A program made the position numbers and the translations under genes. The notes under the pieces were generated by a model. The model made no database searches. It saw only the letters and a program-made list of their open reading frames with translations, and was not told the DNA's origin. This document shows, in pieces, positions 19,501 through 27,579 of a stretch of DNA of 64,000 nucleotides; positions within the stretch are counted from its first letter, which is position 1, and each line of letters opens with the position of its first letter. This DNA comes from JAWLBM01 sp041687675 (GTDB taxonomy: Bacteria; Pseudomonadota; Alphaproteobacteria; Rhizobiales; Pleomorphomonadaceae). Where the stretch lies: NCBI GenBank assembly GCA_041687675.1, contig JAWLBM010000021.1:16250-80249 (forward strand), written 5' to 3'.

Positions 19501-19924
19501 GGACGAAACCTGGCGAGGCGCTGTGGATCGTCAGCTGGAGGACACGCCGGACCATCCCGTCGCGCTTCTGGCGGATGCCCTTGCCGAGGCGTGGTCGCCG
19601 AAGGGGGATAGGGCGCGCTTTGCAGAGCAGCTCGGAAAATCTTTGCGGACCATACATGCGCGCGGCGTACCAGAGGCAGAAACCGCTATTTTGGTCGGCT
19701 GGCTGTTGAGGCAGCTCGACGCTCAGCAAGAAGGACGCCGCCGCGGATGGCGGATCGATGTGTGGCAGTCTGTCGAGGGCCGGCTTTTGGGTGCGGAGGG
19801 ACTTGATGAAGAAGAACGCGCCGTCCTGCGGGCTGCCGCGGCGTCGCCAGACGAGACGGAGCTTGTTCTGATACGTCGCATCGCGACCGCTGCGGGGCGC
19901 TTCCAAGAATGGGCTGCTGAATGA
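16511..19924 (+). CDS. RecQ-like helicase with N-terminal DUF559/Vsr-like nuclease domain
   Basis: The product is 1137 aa. Residues about 185-215 carry VIEIDGAQHRRAAGVDKERD, the EIDG-x-x-H-xn-D-x-x-RD signature of DUF559/Vsr-like PD-(D/E)XK folds. The helicase core follows: Walker A MPTGGGKS at 433-440, DEAH at 538-541, LLAMTGTASP, and a C-terminal half with ATKAFGMGVDKNDIRW and QEAGRAGRDG (RecQ motif VI). The remaining ~300 residues match nothing I recognise; the usual HRDC and zinc domains are absent. GTG 16511 is used; ATG 16547, preceded by GGGAGAG, is an alternative. It is visibly AT-richer than the neighbouring core genes. The coiled-coil membrane gene starts 5 bp after the stop, so this is likely a two-gene DNA-targeting defence cassette (inference). 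Confidence 0.82.
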   Translation: MDLLFDWPLGREMVTVHAWRERSPREGWDCRYTVIGGKRRGAAPFDDEVTRFVQQAFVAVPSKLMPSSEKAEAFARLCMRLLQRGRMPPVSPRLGDALTSIVGDPDPATAQDLLLQASMKWTLDPSIPLDPTFERPFWEHLAARPELARWVTPQASLEALARVNPGGGADRWADFLLAHPLVLTATVIEIDGAQHRRAAGVDKERDHLLRCAEVAVRRQPGQGWYGLFDDEPFASLLGAKPAPQAEARRRAALAPAIAHRFAYALLEGLRLGRLNAGSPWVVELEDPLDILDPCAGPALDLLASVDELYGFEVMPRRVTINGRRWQLEGGRFEATSDPDAAPATLRIILDPDRPPHAALPVQDGQTIVIRHAFLPVDLPFEIELGKRYPWARNPGPEVLGRLATDLFGVNNLRLGQADAMAKALTGRDALALMPTGGGKSLVYQLVGLLSPGLTIVVAPIVALIDDQNRRLRDQGIDRVLGLHGALKTPVEQQQIVADVVHRGALFAFVTPERLQIERFRRALSAAAQQRLIGLAVVDEAHCVSEWGHDFRTAYLRLGRTLRSLCEDTGGVRPPLLAMTGTASPAVQRDICRDLEIGEADILRSAQFDRPNLRYRVCRRLFGDKKALADEIQACGALPAEGPAAPRPGLVFNQSVNGQSGLLALRELTAHALGITTGAVEIYCGEPPDEFGVSKREWDRKKAEAAERFMLGQTNVMVATKAFGMGVDKNDIRWTVHAGMPGSIEAFAQEAGRAGRDGSEAMCVLVATLPPAPLVTNPEQLLAKVKKSDLNILDYFLQRAFAGEDVELSTSKAVLDELNQIAPTGAVRIPRSVVLRQTGTKGDEKSREKALYRLMLLGAVGDYTVDFGGNVFEVQLAQPSTQELDQALLKEVQRLDPGNSRHLRDLIRQAPDDISDRTEHHLAIVINMVYRRIRPARVRALFNMYRMVAEDLSEGEFRQRLNDYLGAGPLAAALATHVLDRPDVNVMEIIGAFDAVPADETWRGAVDRQLEDTPDHPVALLADALAEAWSPKGDRARFAEQLGKSLRTIHARGVPEAETAILVGWLLRQLDAQQEGRRRGWRIDVWQSVEGRLLGAEGLDEEERAVLRAAAASPDETELVLIRRIATAAGRFQEWAAE

Positions 19925-19928
19925 GGAG

Positions 19929-20537
19929 ATGACGGTGGTTGACTTGAAAGTCAGTCAGGACCTCGCCGCGATAGCAGAGCGGTTCGAGAAGGCTGAGGAT
20001 GCGCTCCACACATTGCTGGCGACGGGAAATGGCGCACTTGAGGCCAAGAAGGAGCTTGCGGACGCGCGGGCGGAGCTCGAGCGAGCCGGCGCTCAGGCCA
20101 GAGACGAGATGGCAGCGTGTCGGAACGAGATCGCCTTCCAGCTCGACAGGACCGCCCTTGAGTTCCGCGAGGCGCTCGAGGCCACCATCAACGCTCTGAC
20201 CACGCGGATCGAAAGGACTGAAGCTGCCGCTGCCGCCGTAGCGGAAAGCGCGCACGCGGCTCTCCACCGATCTCAGACCGCAATCGATGATGTGGCCAGC
20301 CAGGCGCGACAACAATCGCGAGCGTTAACGGATATTGCGCGGGACCTCAAGGACACCGCTGACATGCTGTACAGCTTCCGACCGGACGAGATCACCGACC
20401 GGCTGGACGCGATCACCGCCAACGGGCAGGTCGTTGCCAGGCGGCTTGGTGTCATCGTCGCCATGGGCCTGCTTCTCGCATTGGCGGTATTCGGAGCATT
20501 CACGGCGGATCACTACTGGGCACCGCTTTTCGAGTAA
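19929..20537 (+). CDS. coiled-coil protein with C-terminal membrane anchor, partner of the RecQ-like gene
   Basis: The product is 202 aa. Residues 1 to about 170 are almost wholly helical, rich in Ala, Glu, Arg and Gln with heptad character. Residues about 177-196 (LGVIVAMGLLLALAVFGAFT) form one transmembrane helix, with only a short HYWAPLFE tail after it. There is no signal peptide, so a cytoplasmic coiled coil held on the inner membrane is expected. GAGGAG precedes ATG 19929, and the gene starts 5 bp after the helicase stop. It may act as a membrane-tethered sensor or effector regulating the helicase; I know no characterised homologue. Confidence 0.75.
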   Translation: MTVVDLKVSQDLAAIAERFEKAEDALHTLLATGNGALEAKKELADARAELERAGAQARDEMAACRNEIAFQLDRTALEFREALEATINALTTRIERTEAAAAAVAESAHAALHRSQTAIDDVASQARQQSRALTDIARDLKDTADMLYSFRPDEITDRLDAITANGQVVARRLGVIVAMGLLLALAVFGAFTADHYWAPLFE

Positions 20538-20883
20538 GCAGGAGCGAGCCCGTTTTAGTTGCTCTTCACCTCTTCTGAGATCGACGGTTCACGCTAACGC
20601 TTTGAAGGCGGATTGGCGTTCACGACCGCGGCTTCGTTTGCGCCAGCCGGATCGTCGAACGCCACGGTCCTGCTACGGGAGCGATCCGTCTCTTGACGAG
20701 CGCAGGACGAATGTCCAACTCTGCATCAGCATCGAGAGAAGGGGTTCGCCCCTCGCCAACCTGCCTGCCCGGGCAAGGTGGTTCCGCGAAACGCGGGATG
20801 CGGCCGGTCGGCAATCAAGCGGGTGACCAGCTGCGCGAGACGAGTTCCGAGCTCTTCGGTGCCGAACCGGAGACCGTCCCCTT
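20538..20883. other. gene-free stretch
   Basis: These 346 bases separate the RecQ module from the DUF3293 remnant. Reading all frames I find only short frames with no family resemblance. It probably holds the junction between the AT-richer module and the GC-rich segment that follows. Confidence 0.5.
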
Positions 20884-21311
20884 ATGCCGCAGCCGCCTTC
20901 TCCAGATCTGATCGCCGCCTACCGCGCCACCCTCTACCGCGTCGACGACCGCGACGGTCCGTTCACGCTGCGCGTCGACCGTGAGAGCCCGGAGCTGCGG
21001 GACCTCCTCGGCCGGTGCGGCGTAGACGCGGCCGCCTTCCTGACCGCCTGGAACCCCTTCAGCAAGCAGTAGACGCCGGAGGAGAACGCGGCTGCACAGC
21101 GCCGGCTCGTAGCCGAGGCGAGGGGCGCCGGGTTCGAGGTCCTGCCGGCTTCGGGGGGGATCCGTCCGGCACCTGGCCGGGCGAGGAGGGCGTGCTCGTC
21201 CTCGGGATCGACGAGGCGGCGGCGCGGGCGATGGCGGCGCGCTACGGCCAGCATGCCTTCGTCCACTGCGGGCCTGACGCCATTCCCCGCCTCGTGCTCA
21301 CCATCGGCTAA
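20884..21311 (+). pseudogene. DUF3293 family protein, broken by a stop and a frameshift
   Basis: The first frame reads MPQPPSPDLIAAYRATLYRV and continues FTLRVDRESPELRDLLGRC and AFLTAWNPFSKQ, then stops at TAG 21070-21072. Translation in the same frame goes on as TPEENAAAQRRLVAEARGAGFEVLPA. After a run of seven G at 21153-21159 it continues in another frame with PSGTWPGEEGVLVLGIDEA and IPRLVLTIG. Together these give a full-length DUF3293 protein (about 140 aa) with one nonsense change and one indel. DUF3293 has no established function. Confidence 0.8.
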
Positions 21312-21368
21312 ACCCTCCGCCTCACTCGCCCCAGCTTCTCGCCCCAGCTTTCAAACAGGAGACACTTC

Positions 21369-22574
21369 ATGCGCCTTCAGGATGGTCTTTTCACCGCAGA
21401 GGCGGTCGCCGCCGGCCACCCGGACAAGGTCTGCGACCGCATCTCCGACGCGATCCTCGACGCCTTCCTTGCCCGCGACCGGCTCGCACGGGTCGCCTGC
21501 GAGAGCTTTGCCGCCGACGGCAAGGTGATCGTCGCCGGCGAGTTCAAGACGGCCCGGACCGAGGACTTCGAGGCGGTGCGCGGCGAGGCCGAGGCGATCG
21601 TCCGGCGGACGCTGCGGGAGGTCGGCTACGGCTCGGCCGACCTCGACATCGACCCGGACGGCTGCGAGGTGGAGATCCGTTTCAACGGCCAGAGCGCCGA
21701 GATCGACCACGGCGTCGGCCATGGCGAGGTGCTCGGCGCCGGCGACCAGGGCATGATGTTCGGCTTCGCGATCCGGGAAACCGACGCCCTGATGCCGCTC
21801 GCCTGGTCGCTGGCGACCGATCTCATCGCCCGCGGCACCGAGATCCGCCTTGCCGGCGGCTCGCCGTTGCGGGGAGACGGCAAGAGCCAGGTGACGGTGC
21901 GCTACCAGGACGGCCGGCCGGCCGGCGTGCAGGCGGTCGTCGTCTCCTGGCAGCATGCCGCCGCCGTCGGGCTTGAGGAGATCCGCCGCTTCCTTGAGGC
22001 CGAGGTCGTCGACGCCGTCGTGCCGGCAGTGATGCGAACGGCGGACTTCCGCCTCTTCCTCAACCCGGCCGGTAGCTTCACCGTCGGTGGGCCGAAGGGC
22101 GACACCGGCCTCACCGGCCGCAAGATCATCGTCGACACCTATGGCGGCGCAGCCCCCCACGGCGGCGGCGCCTTCTCCGGCAAGGACCCCACCAAGGTGG
22201 ACCGCTCCGGCGCCTACGCGGCCCGCAACGTCGCCAAGACGATCGTCGCGGCCGGGCTCGCCGATGCGGCGACGGTGCAGCTCGCCTACGCGATCGGCGT
22301 CGCCGAGCCGGTCTCGATCGCCGTCGACACCCACGGGACCGGCGCCGTGCCCGACGCCCGCATCGCCGACACGTTGGCCCGGACCTTCGACCTGACCCCT
22401 GCCGGCATCATCCGCAGCCTAGACCTCCGCCGGCCGATCTACACCCCCACCTCCTCGCTTGGCCACTTCGGCCGCCACCGCGATCCGGCGGTGTGTCTGT
22501 GGGAGGCGACGCCGCTGGCGGGGGCGCTGAGGGAGGCGCTGCGTGAAACCGCTCTCGAGGGTGTCAGCTTCTGA
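21369..22574 (+). CDS. metK: methionine adenosyltransferase, island-borne copy
   Basis: The product is 401 aa. The enzyme makes S-adenosylmethionine from methionine and ATP. AGHPDKVCDRISDAILDAFL (N-terminal His/Asp site), GAGDQGMMFGFA and a GGGAFSGKDPTKVDRSGAYA loop carrying the conserved Lys and Asp residues are intact. GGAGA precedes the ATG. It is inside the tRNA-Phe island, so it is presumably additional to a chromosomal metK not in view. A local SAM source could serve the Dcm methyltransferase or the NPPY-type methyltransferase on the island, but this is inference. No SAM riboswitch-like leader was recognised. Confidence 0.93.
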   Translation: MRLQDGLFTAEAVAAGHPDKVCDRISDAILDAFLARDRLARVACESFAADGKVIVAGEFKTARTEDFEAVRGEAEAIVRRTLREVGYGSADLDIDPDGCEVEIRFNGQSAEIDHGVGHGEVLGAGDQGMMFGFAIRETDALMPLAWSLATDLIARGTEIRLAGGSPLRGDGKSQVTVRYQDGRPAGVQAVVVSWQHAAAVGLEEIRRFLEAEVVDAVVPAVMRTADFRLFLNPAGSFTVGGPKGDTGLTGRKIIVDTYGGAAPHGGGAFSGKDPTKVDRSGAYAARNVAKTIVAAGLADAATVQLAYAIGVAEPVSIAVDTHGTGAVPDARIADTLARTFDLTPAGIIRSLDLRRPIYTPTSSLGHFGRHRDPAVCLWEATPLAGALREALRETALEGVSF

Positions 22575-22757
22575 CAGCAGGGAGCGTCAGTCTCTTTCCG
22601 GGCGTGGGTCGGAACCGGTAACCGTGTTTCAACCCCCGGGACCCCTGATGCTTGTTTGCGGCACATGATTGTGCCCCTATTGATTTAATTGAGACTTGTT
22701 GCCCAACGCTCGGTTGCTGCTCGGGAGCGCCGGACAGCCGAGGCCCGGAGGATTGCT

Positions 22758-24413
22758 ATGCAGCTTTCGCTCAAGGAGAAGCTGGCGAACTACGGCCAGT
22801 GGACCTATCGCGGCGCCTGGGCGCTGGAGATCCTCGCCGCCTGCATCGGCCTCGCCACCGGCGTGGCGCTTGGCTTCCAGGCCTATGCGTCGGCCGGGGC
22901 GGGGACGGTCACGTCGGTGGACCTCATCCTCGCCAGTGCCCCCTTCTTCATGGTCGCCATCGCCGAGCTGACGAAGATCCCCATCGCGACGCTGCTGTTC
23001 TCCGTCTCCTGGATCTGGAAGCCGATCGTCTTCGCCTTCCTCCTGCTTCTTGCCGGCATCACCTTCGAGACCGTGTTCATGGGTCTCGAGCGGGCGGTCG
23101 CCCTGAGGCAGCTCGAATACGACGAACTGGCGGACGCCCAGGATAAGCTTCGCTTCGAGCAGGAGCAGGTTGCGACGCGGATTGCCGATGCCGGTGCCGT
23201 CGACGAGGTGGCGACGGCGCGCCTGCGCGTCGAGGATCTCTCCGCCGCCGCCGAGAAGGCGCGGCAGGAGAACCTCGCCAAGGTCCGCGAGGCGGAGCAG
23301 GAGCTCGAGGGCAACCGGGTGCTGACACCCGAGGCGGCGCTCGCCCGCGATCGCCTCGACGAGCGGACGGTGGAGCGCGACCGCGTCGTCGCGGAACGCG
23401 ACCAGCGCGTCCGCGAGGCGGTCGACCAGTTCGAGCGCCAGCGCGACAGCTTCGTCCAGAGGATGGACCAGGCGCGCAGCGACGGCGACAACGCCTCGCT
23501 GCAACGCTACCAGGGCGAGCTCGCCCGCCTCGCCAACCCGCGCCCGCGCATCGTCGCGGAATACGCCGACCGGATCGCCGCCCTCGAAGCGGAGGTCACG
23601 GCCCTCCGGGCCGAGTATGACCGCCTCCGCGCCGAGGCCGCTCCGCTCGCCGAAGAGGAGCGCCGGTCGCTGATCGCCAGCCGAGATGAACGCCGCCAGC
23701 GCCTCGATGAGGACGACCGCGACTGGGCAGAGCAGCTTGTGGCCGCCCGCGCGCAATTGGCGGAGGCCCAGATCCGGGCCGCCGAGACGGCGCAGGCCCT
23801 CGATGCCGCGCGCGGACGCCAGGCTGAGATCGGCACGAAGCTGAGTGAACTCGAGAACGATCGCATCGAGCTCGCCCGGACGGACCAGGTGCGGCGCATC
23901 GCCGGGCGGGTCTATGGCGTGAAGCCCGAGGAGGTCAGCGAGGACCAGGCCGGCGTCGTCTCGGTGATCTGGTTCGGCTCGCTCGCCGCCCTCGCCGCGC
24001 TCGCCGGTCCGATCACCGCGATGGTGGCCCTCGCGCTCCAGCGGATCGCCACCACGGACGAGCGCCGCCGGCCGCTGTCGCGCCTCGTCCGGCGGATGCT
24101 CCTCTCCTGGCGCTGGAGACGGACCCGCGCGGTGCCTGTCCAGGTGGAGGTGCCCGTCGACCGGGAGGTCGAGAAGCGGGTCGAGGTGCCGGTCGAGACG
24201 GTGGTGAAGGAGATCCTCTACGTGCCCGTCCTCACAGACGACCCGGAATTGGTGCGACGGACGATGAAAGACCAGCTGCCGCCGGAAATCGCGGAGCTCG
24301 TCTCGGTCTCGATGGCTGGAGTGGACAATGCAGATCAGGCACAACACAAGCCTGCTCGAACAGGCGGTCGGGCTCGTCGTCAGAAAAGCGTCGCTGCCGA
24401 TCCAGCAGGCTGA
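22758..24413 (+). CDS. multi-pass membrane protein with long central coiled coil
   Basis: The product is 551 aa from ATG 22758, with CGGAGGATT upstream. Three hydrophobic helices lie in the first ~105 residues (ALEILAACIGLATGVALGF; ILASAPFFMVAIAEL; PIVFAFLLLLAGITF). A charged coiled coil runs from about 110 to 395. A fourth hydrophobic segment follows near 400-430 (VIWFGSLAALAALAGPITAM). The tail has a repetitive Val/Pro/Glu stretch (VEVPVDREVEKRVEVPVETV). Its 3' end overlaps the next gene by 86 bp, so the two are translationally linked. No family is recognised. The architecture suggests a membrane scaffold or sensor for the ClpP-like partner. Confidence 0.75.
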   Translation: MQLSLKEKLANYGQWTYRGAWALEILAACIGLATGVALGFQAYASAGAGTVTSVDLILASAPFFMVAIAELTKIPIATLLFSVSWIWKPIVFAFLLLLAGITFETVFMGLERAVALRQLEYDELADAQDKLRFEQEQVATRIADAGAVDEVATARLRVEDLSAAAEKARQENLAKVREAEQELEGNRVLTPEAALARDRLDERTVERDRVVAERDQRVREAVDQFERQRDSFVQRMDQARSDGDNASLQRYQGELARLANPRPRIVAEYADRIAALEAEVTALRAEYDRLRAEAAPLAEEERRSLIASRDERRQRLDEDDRDWAEQLVAARAQLAEAQIRAAETAQALDAARGRQAEIGTKLSELENDRIELARTDQVRRIAGRVYGVKPEEVSEDQAGVVSVIWFGSLAALAALAGPITAMVALALQRIATTDERRRPLSRLVRRMLLSWRWRRTRAVPVQVEVPVDREVEKRVEVPVETVVKEILYVPVLTDDPELVRRTMKDQLPPEIAELVSVSMAGVDNADQAQHKPARTGGRARRQKSVAADPAG

Positions 24414-26154
24414 AGCCGAGGCCGCGGTCAAGCGGGCGAGCGCCGAGGCCGCCGAGGCGGCTGTCTGGCAGGCGGCGGAGGCCGAGGTGGCCAAGGCGAG
24501 GGCGGCGGCCGAGGCCGCCAACGCCGAGGCCTTCTCCCGCGCGACCGCCCGCCGTCGGCTCGCCACCGGCGCCGCCATCGGCATCGCCGCCGTGGGCGTC
24601 GGGCTCGGTCTCTACCTGGGGCTCTGGAAGCCGGATGCGAAGGCGCCGGCGCAGCAGGCGGCGGTGCGTCCGGCGCCGGTCGAGCCGGTCCGGCCCGTCG
24701 CCGAGCCCGCGAGGACGCCGCCCGAACCCGCTCCGAGCCCGCCGGCGCCGCCGGCGGAGACCGCGGTCGCGCCGGCTGGCAGTCCGAAGCCCGCGCCCGC
24801 GCCGGGCGTGGTGACGGTCGACTTCACCAAGTTCGCCAGCGTGACGGTCGGCTTCCTCGGTCGCGACTGGGAGATCGAGGCGGGCCACCACTACGCGGTC
24901 GAGACGGACAAGACCTGGAACAACGCCTGGTGCTACACGAACGCCGACGCGAAGGGCGTCAGCGTGAGGGTGAGCCTCGCCTTCCGCGATGGCCCCGAGG
25001 TTCGCCCGGTCGCCCTGCTGGCCAGCCCGGAGACGCTGAAGGAGACCGGGCTAGACGATGTCGCCGCCCTCGCTCTCGCCACCAAGTGCCCCTGGCTCGA
25101 CGGCAAGACCTTCGGCCCGTCGGACTTCGCGACGCCCCCGGACCGTACCTCGCCGCTGACGGCGGAAGACGCGACCTTCCGTCTGGAGGGAAGGACGCTG
25201 GTTGCCTCCGGGTTCATCGGCGAGAGCTTCGCCTCGCAGCTGCGCGGATATGACTTCGACCGGCTTCGCATCACGAGCGCCGGCGGCATCGTCGAGCAGG
25301 GCATCGAAGCGGGCGAGTGGCTGCGCGCCTGGAACAAGACGGTGGAAGCGTCCGGCGAGTGCCTTTCCTCCTGCGTCTTCGTGCTGGCCGGAGGCGCCCG
25401 ACGCCTCGCATCCGCCGACACCCACATCGGGGTGCATCGATTTTACTCGACCGGCGGCCCGGATCCGCGGGACCTCGAGATCGGCCAGGCGCTGTCGTCG
25501 CGGATCCTGCGCTACTTCGGCGAGGGCGGCATCGACGCGGCGCTGTTCCACAAGATGGCCTCGGTGCCGTCGGAGGACATGGCCTACATCGACCACCGCA
25601 CCCTTCTCGCCTGGCGGCTGCTCACCGGCGCGCCGGGCGAGGTGGCCGCGCTGGATCCGGCCATCGACATCGGCAACCTGCCGCAGCCTCCCGGCAGCTT
25701 CACCACGCTCGTCGCCCTCGACGCCATGGGCGCCGACCTGCCGGACATGCCGGTCCGCGACGTCACACAAGCCGGCTGCGAGGAACTCTGCCGGGAGAAC
25801 GAGGTCTGCGGCGCCTACGTCTTCAACACCAGGTACAACGCCTGCTTCCTCAAGAGCTCGGCCAACGTGCTGATCCGCGACCCGATCGCCGTGACCGGCT
25901 ACCGCGCCGACCGCGGCATCCGGCCGATGGTCTCGGCGCTGCGGATCAGCCTTGGCACGGCGATCCGCGGCTTCGAACTCGCGCCGGGCCGCCAGCGCTC
26001 CTACGTCGATTGCGTCAGGATCTGCGACGGCAGCCCCGAGTGCCGGGCCTTCACCCACAACGCCACGACATCGATGTGCACGCTCTACCGCCAGGTGACC
26101 GGCACCCTGCCGGCCCCGCAGCTGTCATCGGGGGTGAAGGAGGGGCCCGGATGA
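24328..26154 (+). CDS. membrane-anchored ClpP/SppA-like protein with two PAN/Apple-like repeats
   Basis: The product is 608 aa. An Ala/Glu-rich helical N-terminus is followed by a TM helix (about 72-92, TGAAIGIAAVGVGLGLYLGL) and a long Pro-rich linker. About residues 290-420 look like a ClpP-type fold: ITSAGGIVEQGIEAGEWL, then ECLSSCVFVLAGGARRLASA with a candidate nucleophile Ser, and IGVHRF with a candidate His. Two Cys-rich C-terminal units (AGCEELCRENEVCGAYVFNT; DCVRICDGSPECRAFTHN) match PAN/Apple ligand-binding repeats. The topology puts the protease-like and PAN parts in the periplasm, where disulfides can form. It overlaps the preceding coiled-coil gene by 86 bp. A surface-sensing protease complex is a reasonable guess. 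Confidence 0.72.
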   Translation: MQIRHNTSLLEQAVGLVVRKASLPIQQAEAEAAVKRASAEAAEAAVWQAAEAEVAKARAAAEAANAEAFSRATARRRLATGAAIGIAAVGVGLGLYLGLWKPDAKAPAQQAAVRPAPVEPVRPVAEPARTPPEPAPSPPAPPAETAVAPAGSPKPAPAPGVVTVDFTKFASVTVGFLGRDWEIEAGHHYAVETDKTWNNAWCYTNADAKGVSVRVSLAFRDGPEVRPVALLASPETLKETGLDDVAALALATKCPWLDGKTFGPSDFATPPDRTSPLTAEDATFRLEGRTLVASGFIGESFASQLRGYDFDRLRITSAGGIVEQGIEAGEWLRAWNKTVEASGECLSSCVFVLAGGARRLASADTHIGVHRFYSTGGPDPRDLEIGQALSSRILRYFGEGGIDAALFHKMASVPSEDMAYIDHRTLLAWRLLTGAPGEVAALDPAIDIGNLPQPPGSFTTLVALDAMGADLPDMPVRDVTQAGCEELCRENEVCGAYVFNTRYNACFLKSSANVLIRDPIAVTGYRADRGIRPMVSALRISLGTAIRGFELAPGRQRSYVDCVRICDGSPECRAFTHNATTSMCTLYRQVTGTLPAPQLSSGVKEGPG

Positions 26155-26294
26155 GGGCAGTTCCGGTCGATCACGCTCCAGACATGGAGAAATGGGACGG
26201 CCGTTTTCGGCCGCCTCTGTTCCCGCCGGTGCGCCGGCGCGAGGAGCGAGGTCCGCGTGGTGGAGACGGTTGCCCCGCGCCGTGACCGAGTGGC

Positions 26295-26573
26295 TCAGCC
26301 GAGCTTTATCCGGCGAAGTCGCTTGGCGGCCGTGACCACTGCGCCGTCGTCGGCGACCACCAGGTAGGTATCCAGCCGATCGGAGATGCGGGCGTAGTCG
26401 CTGCGGCCGAGATCGGCGCGGGCGCGGCGGCGTGCCTCGCCATCCATGAAGTAGAGGTCTGCCCCGTGCCGCCGGGCGCGGCGCCCGTAGGCGAGGAGCG
26501 CGTTCACCACTTCGGGGCGGATGCCGCGCTGCTGGATGCGGGCGACGGCGTGGGTCGTGAGCGAAGTGTCCAT
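26295..26573 (-). CDS. DUF4258-like small protein
   Basis: The product is 92 aa. MDTSLTTHAVARIQQRGIRP is the T-x-HA-x-x-R-x-x-x-RGI opening of DUF4258-type proteins, and VADDGAVVTAAKRLRRIK is the closing strand. These small basic proteins are thought to have an RNase-toxin-like fold in some cases, but no antitoxin gene is visible next to it. It stands alone between two genes on the other strand. Confidence 0.6.
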   Translation of the reverse strand: MDTSLTTHAVARIQQRGIRPEVVNALLAYGRRARRHGADLYFMDGEARRRARADLGRSDYARISDRLDTYLVVADDGAVVTAAKRLRRIKLG

Positions 26574-26766
26574 GTCCGGTCCTCCCTGTCTGGTACTGAC
26601 AGGATGGCGTCAGGGGGCGACAAATTCGGGCATGGGCATGTAGCTTGTGTTGGGAAGGTGCCCTAAGCGCTGGGCAACTCAGTTGGTCGAGGTGGCTCGA
26701 ATTTCCCCGCAAGGGCATGCGCTGACCAAGCAGTGCAGCGAGCAGCGGTTTTTCGTGGGGGCGAGC

Positions 26767-27549
26767 ATGGCCGATGACCTCTCGTATGCGGACCGGTTTC
26801 CGGTTCTCTTCGCCAGCCGCACGACCGCTCGGGGCCTCGACGAGGCGATCACGGCGACCGACCTCGAACGCCTTTGCGCGGAGTACGCCGGCTTGAGGGC
26901 CTCGGCTCCAAGCCGCACGGCTGCCGGCAAGCGCTACTTCGTCGACGGCCACGACGGCGTTCCGTCGACAACGAAGGCCAGCAACAGGGCGGAGGAGCAT
27001 CTCGCGATCGCTCTCTGGTTCCTCGGCCAAAGGTGGCCGCTGCAGGATGGGGAGACATTCCGGCTCCTGGACTATCAGGTGCCTTTGAAAGCTCGGCAGG
27101 GCGACGCCAAGGTGGGCAAGGTCGATCTATTCGGGGTGGCCGACGACGGCCGGGCCGTGATCGTCGAACTCAAGCATTCGGCAGCGGGCAAACGAACGGC
27201 GGACACGCCACTCGGCGCGCTGTTGGAGGGGCTCCGCTACGGGGCCATCCTCGAGGCCAACATGGCAGGACTGGCGTTTGAGGCAGAGCACCGGTTCGGT
27301 TTGGTTATCGAGCAGGAACCACCCCGGATCGTGCTGATGGCCCATGAGGGCTGGTGGCGCAGTTGGGCCGAACTCAGGGCCGCCGGCGCCTGGAGAGAGC
27401 CGTTCTCCCGCCTTCTCGGAGGTATCCGGGACCGCCTCGGGATCCAGGTGGACTGCCTGTCCCTCGGGTCCGTTCGGGTCATCATGGGCGGCAACGGCTC
27501 GCCGCCGGTGCTGATGCAAGGACCGGAACCCCGCACCGTGGTGTTCTGA
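26767..27549 (+). CDS. PD-(D/E)XK nuclease-like protein
   Basis: The product is 260 aa from ATG 26767. The central segment VGKVDLFGVADDGRAVIVELKHS carries Asp, then Glu-Leu-Lys, at the spacing of a PD-(D/E)XK nuclease core. LNNRAEEHLAIAL-like helix sequence precedes it (SNRAEEHLAIALWFLGQRW), supplying a possible upstream Glu. The N-terminal part is unrecognised. It stands alone between oppositely oriented genes. A DNA-processing or restriction role is likely, by fold only. Confidence 0.6.
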   Translation: MADDLSYADRFPVLFASRTTARGLDEAITATDLERLCAEYAGLRASAPSRTAAGKRYFVDGHDGVPSTTKASNRAEEHLAIALWFLGQRWPLQDGETFRLLDYQVPLKARQGDAKVGKVDLFGVADDGRAVIVELKHSAAGKRTADTPLGALLEGLRYGAILEANMAGLAFEAEHRFGLVIEQEPPRIVLMAHEGWWRSWAELRAAGAWREPFSRLLGGIRDRLGIQVDCLSLGSVRVIMGGNGSPPVLMQGPEPRTVVF

Positions 27550-27579
27550 GCGAGCAGGCCTCGACCCGAGTGCGTGCTC

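Noticed and set aside
21312..21368. SAM riboswitch upstream of the island metK
   Set aside because: The 57-bp leader is too short and shows no SAM-I or SAM-II type pairing or conserved bases.
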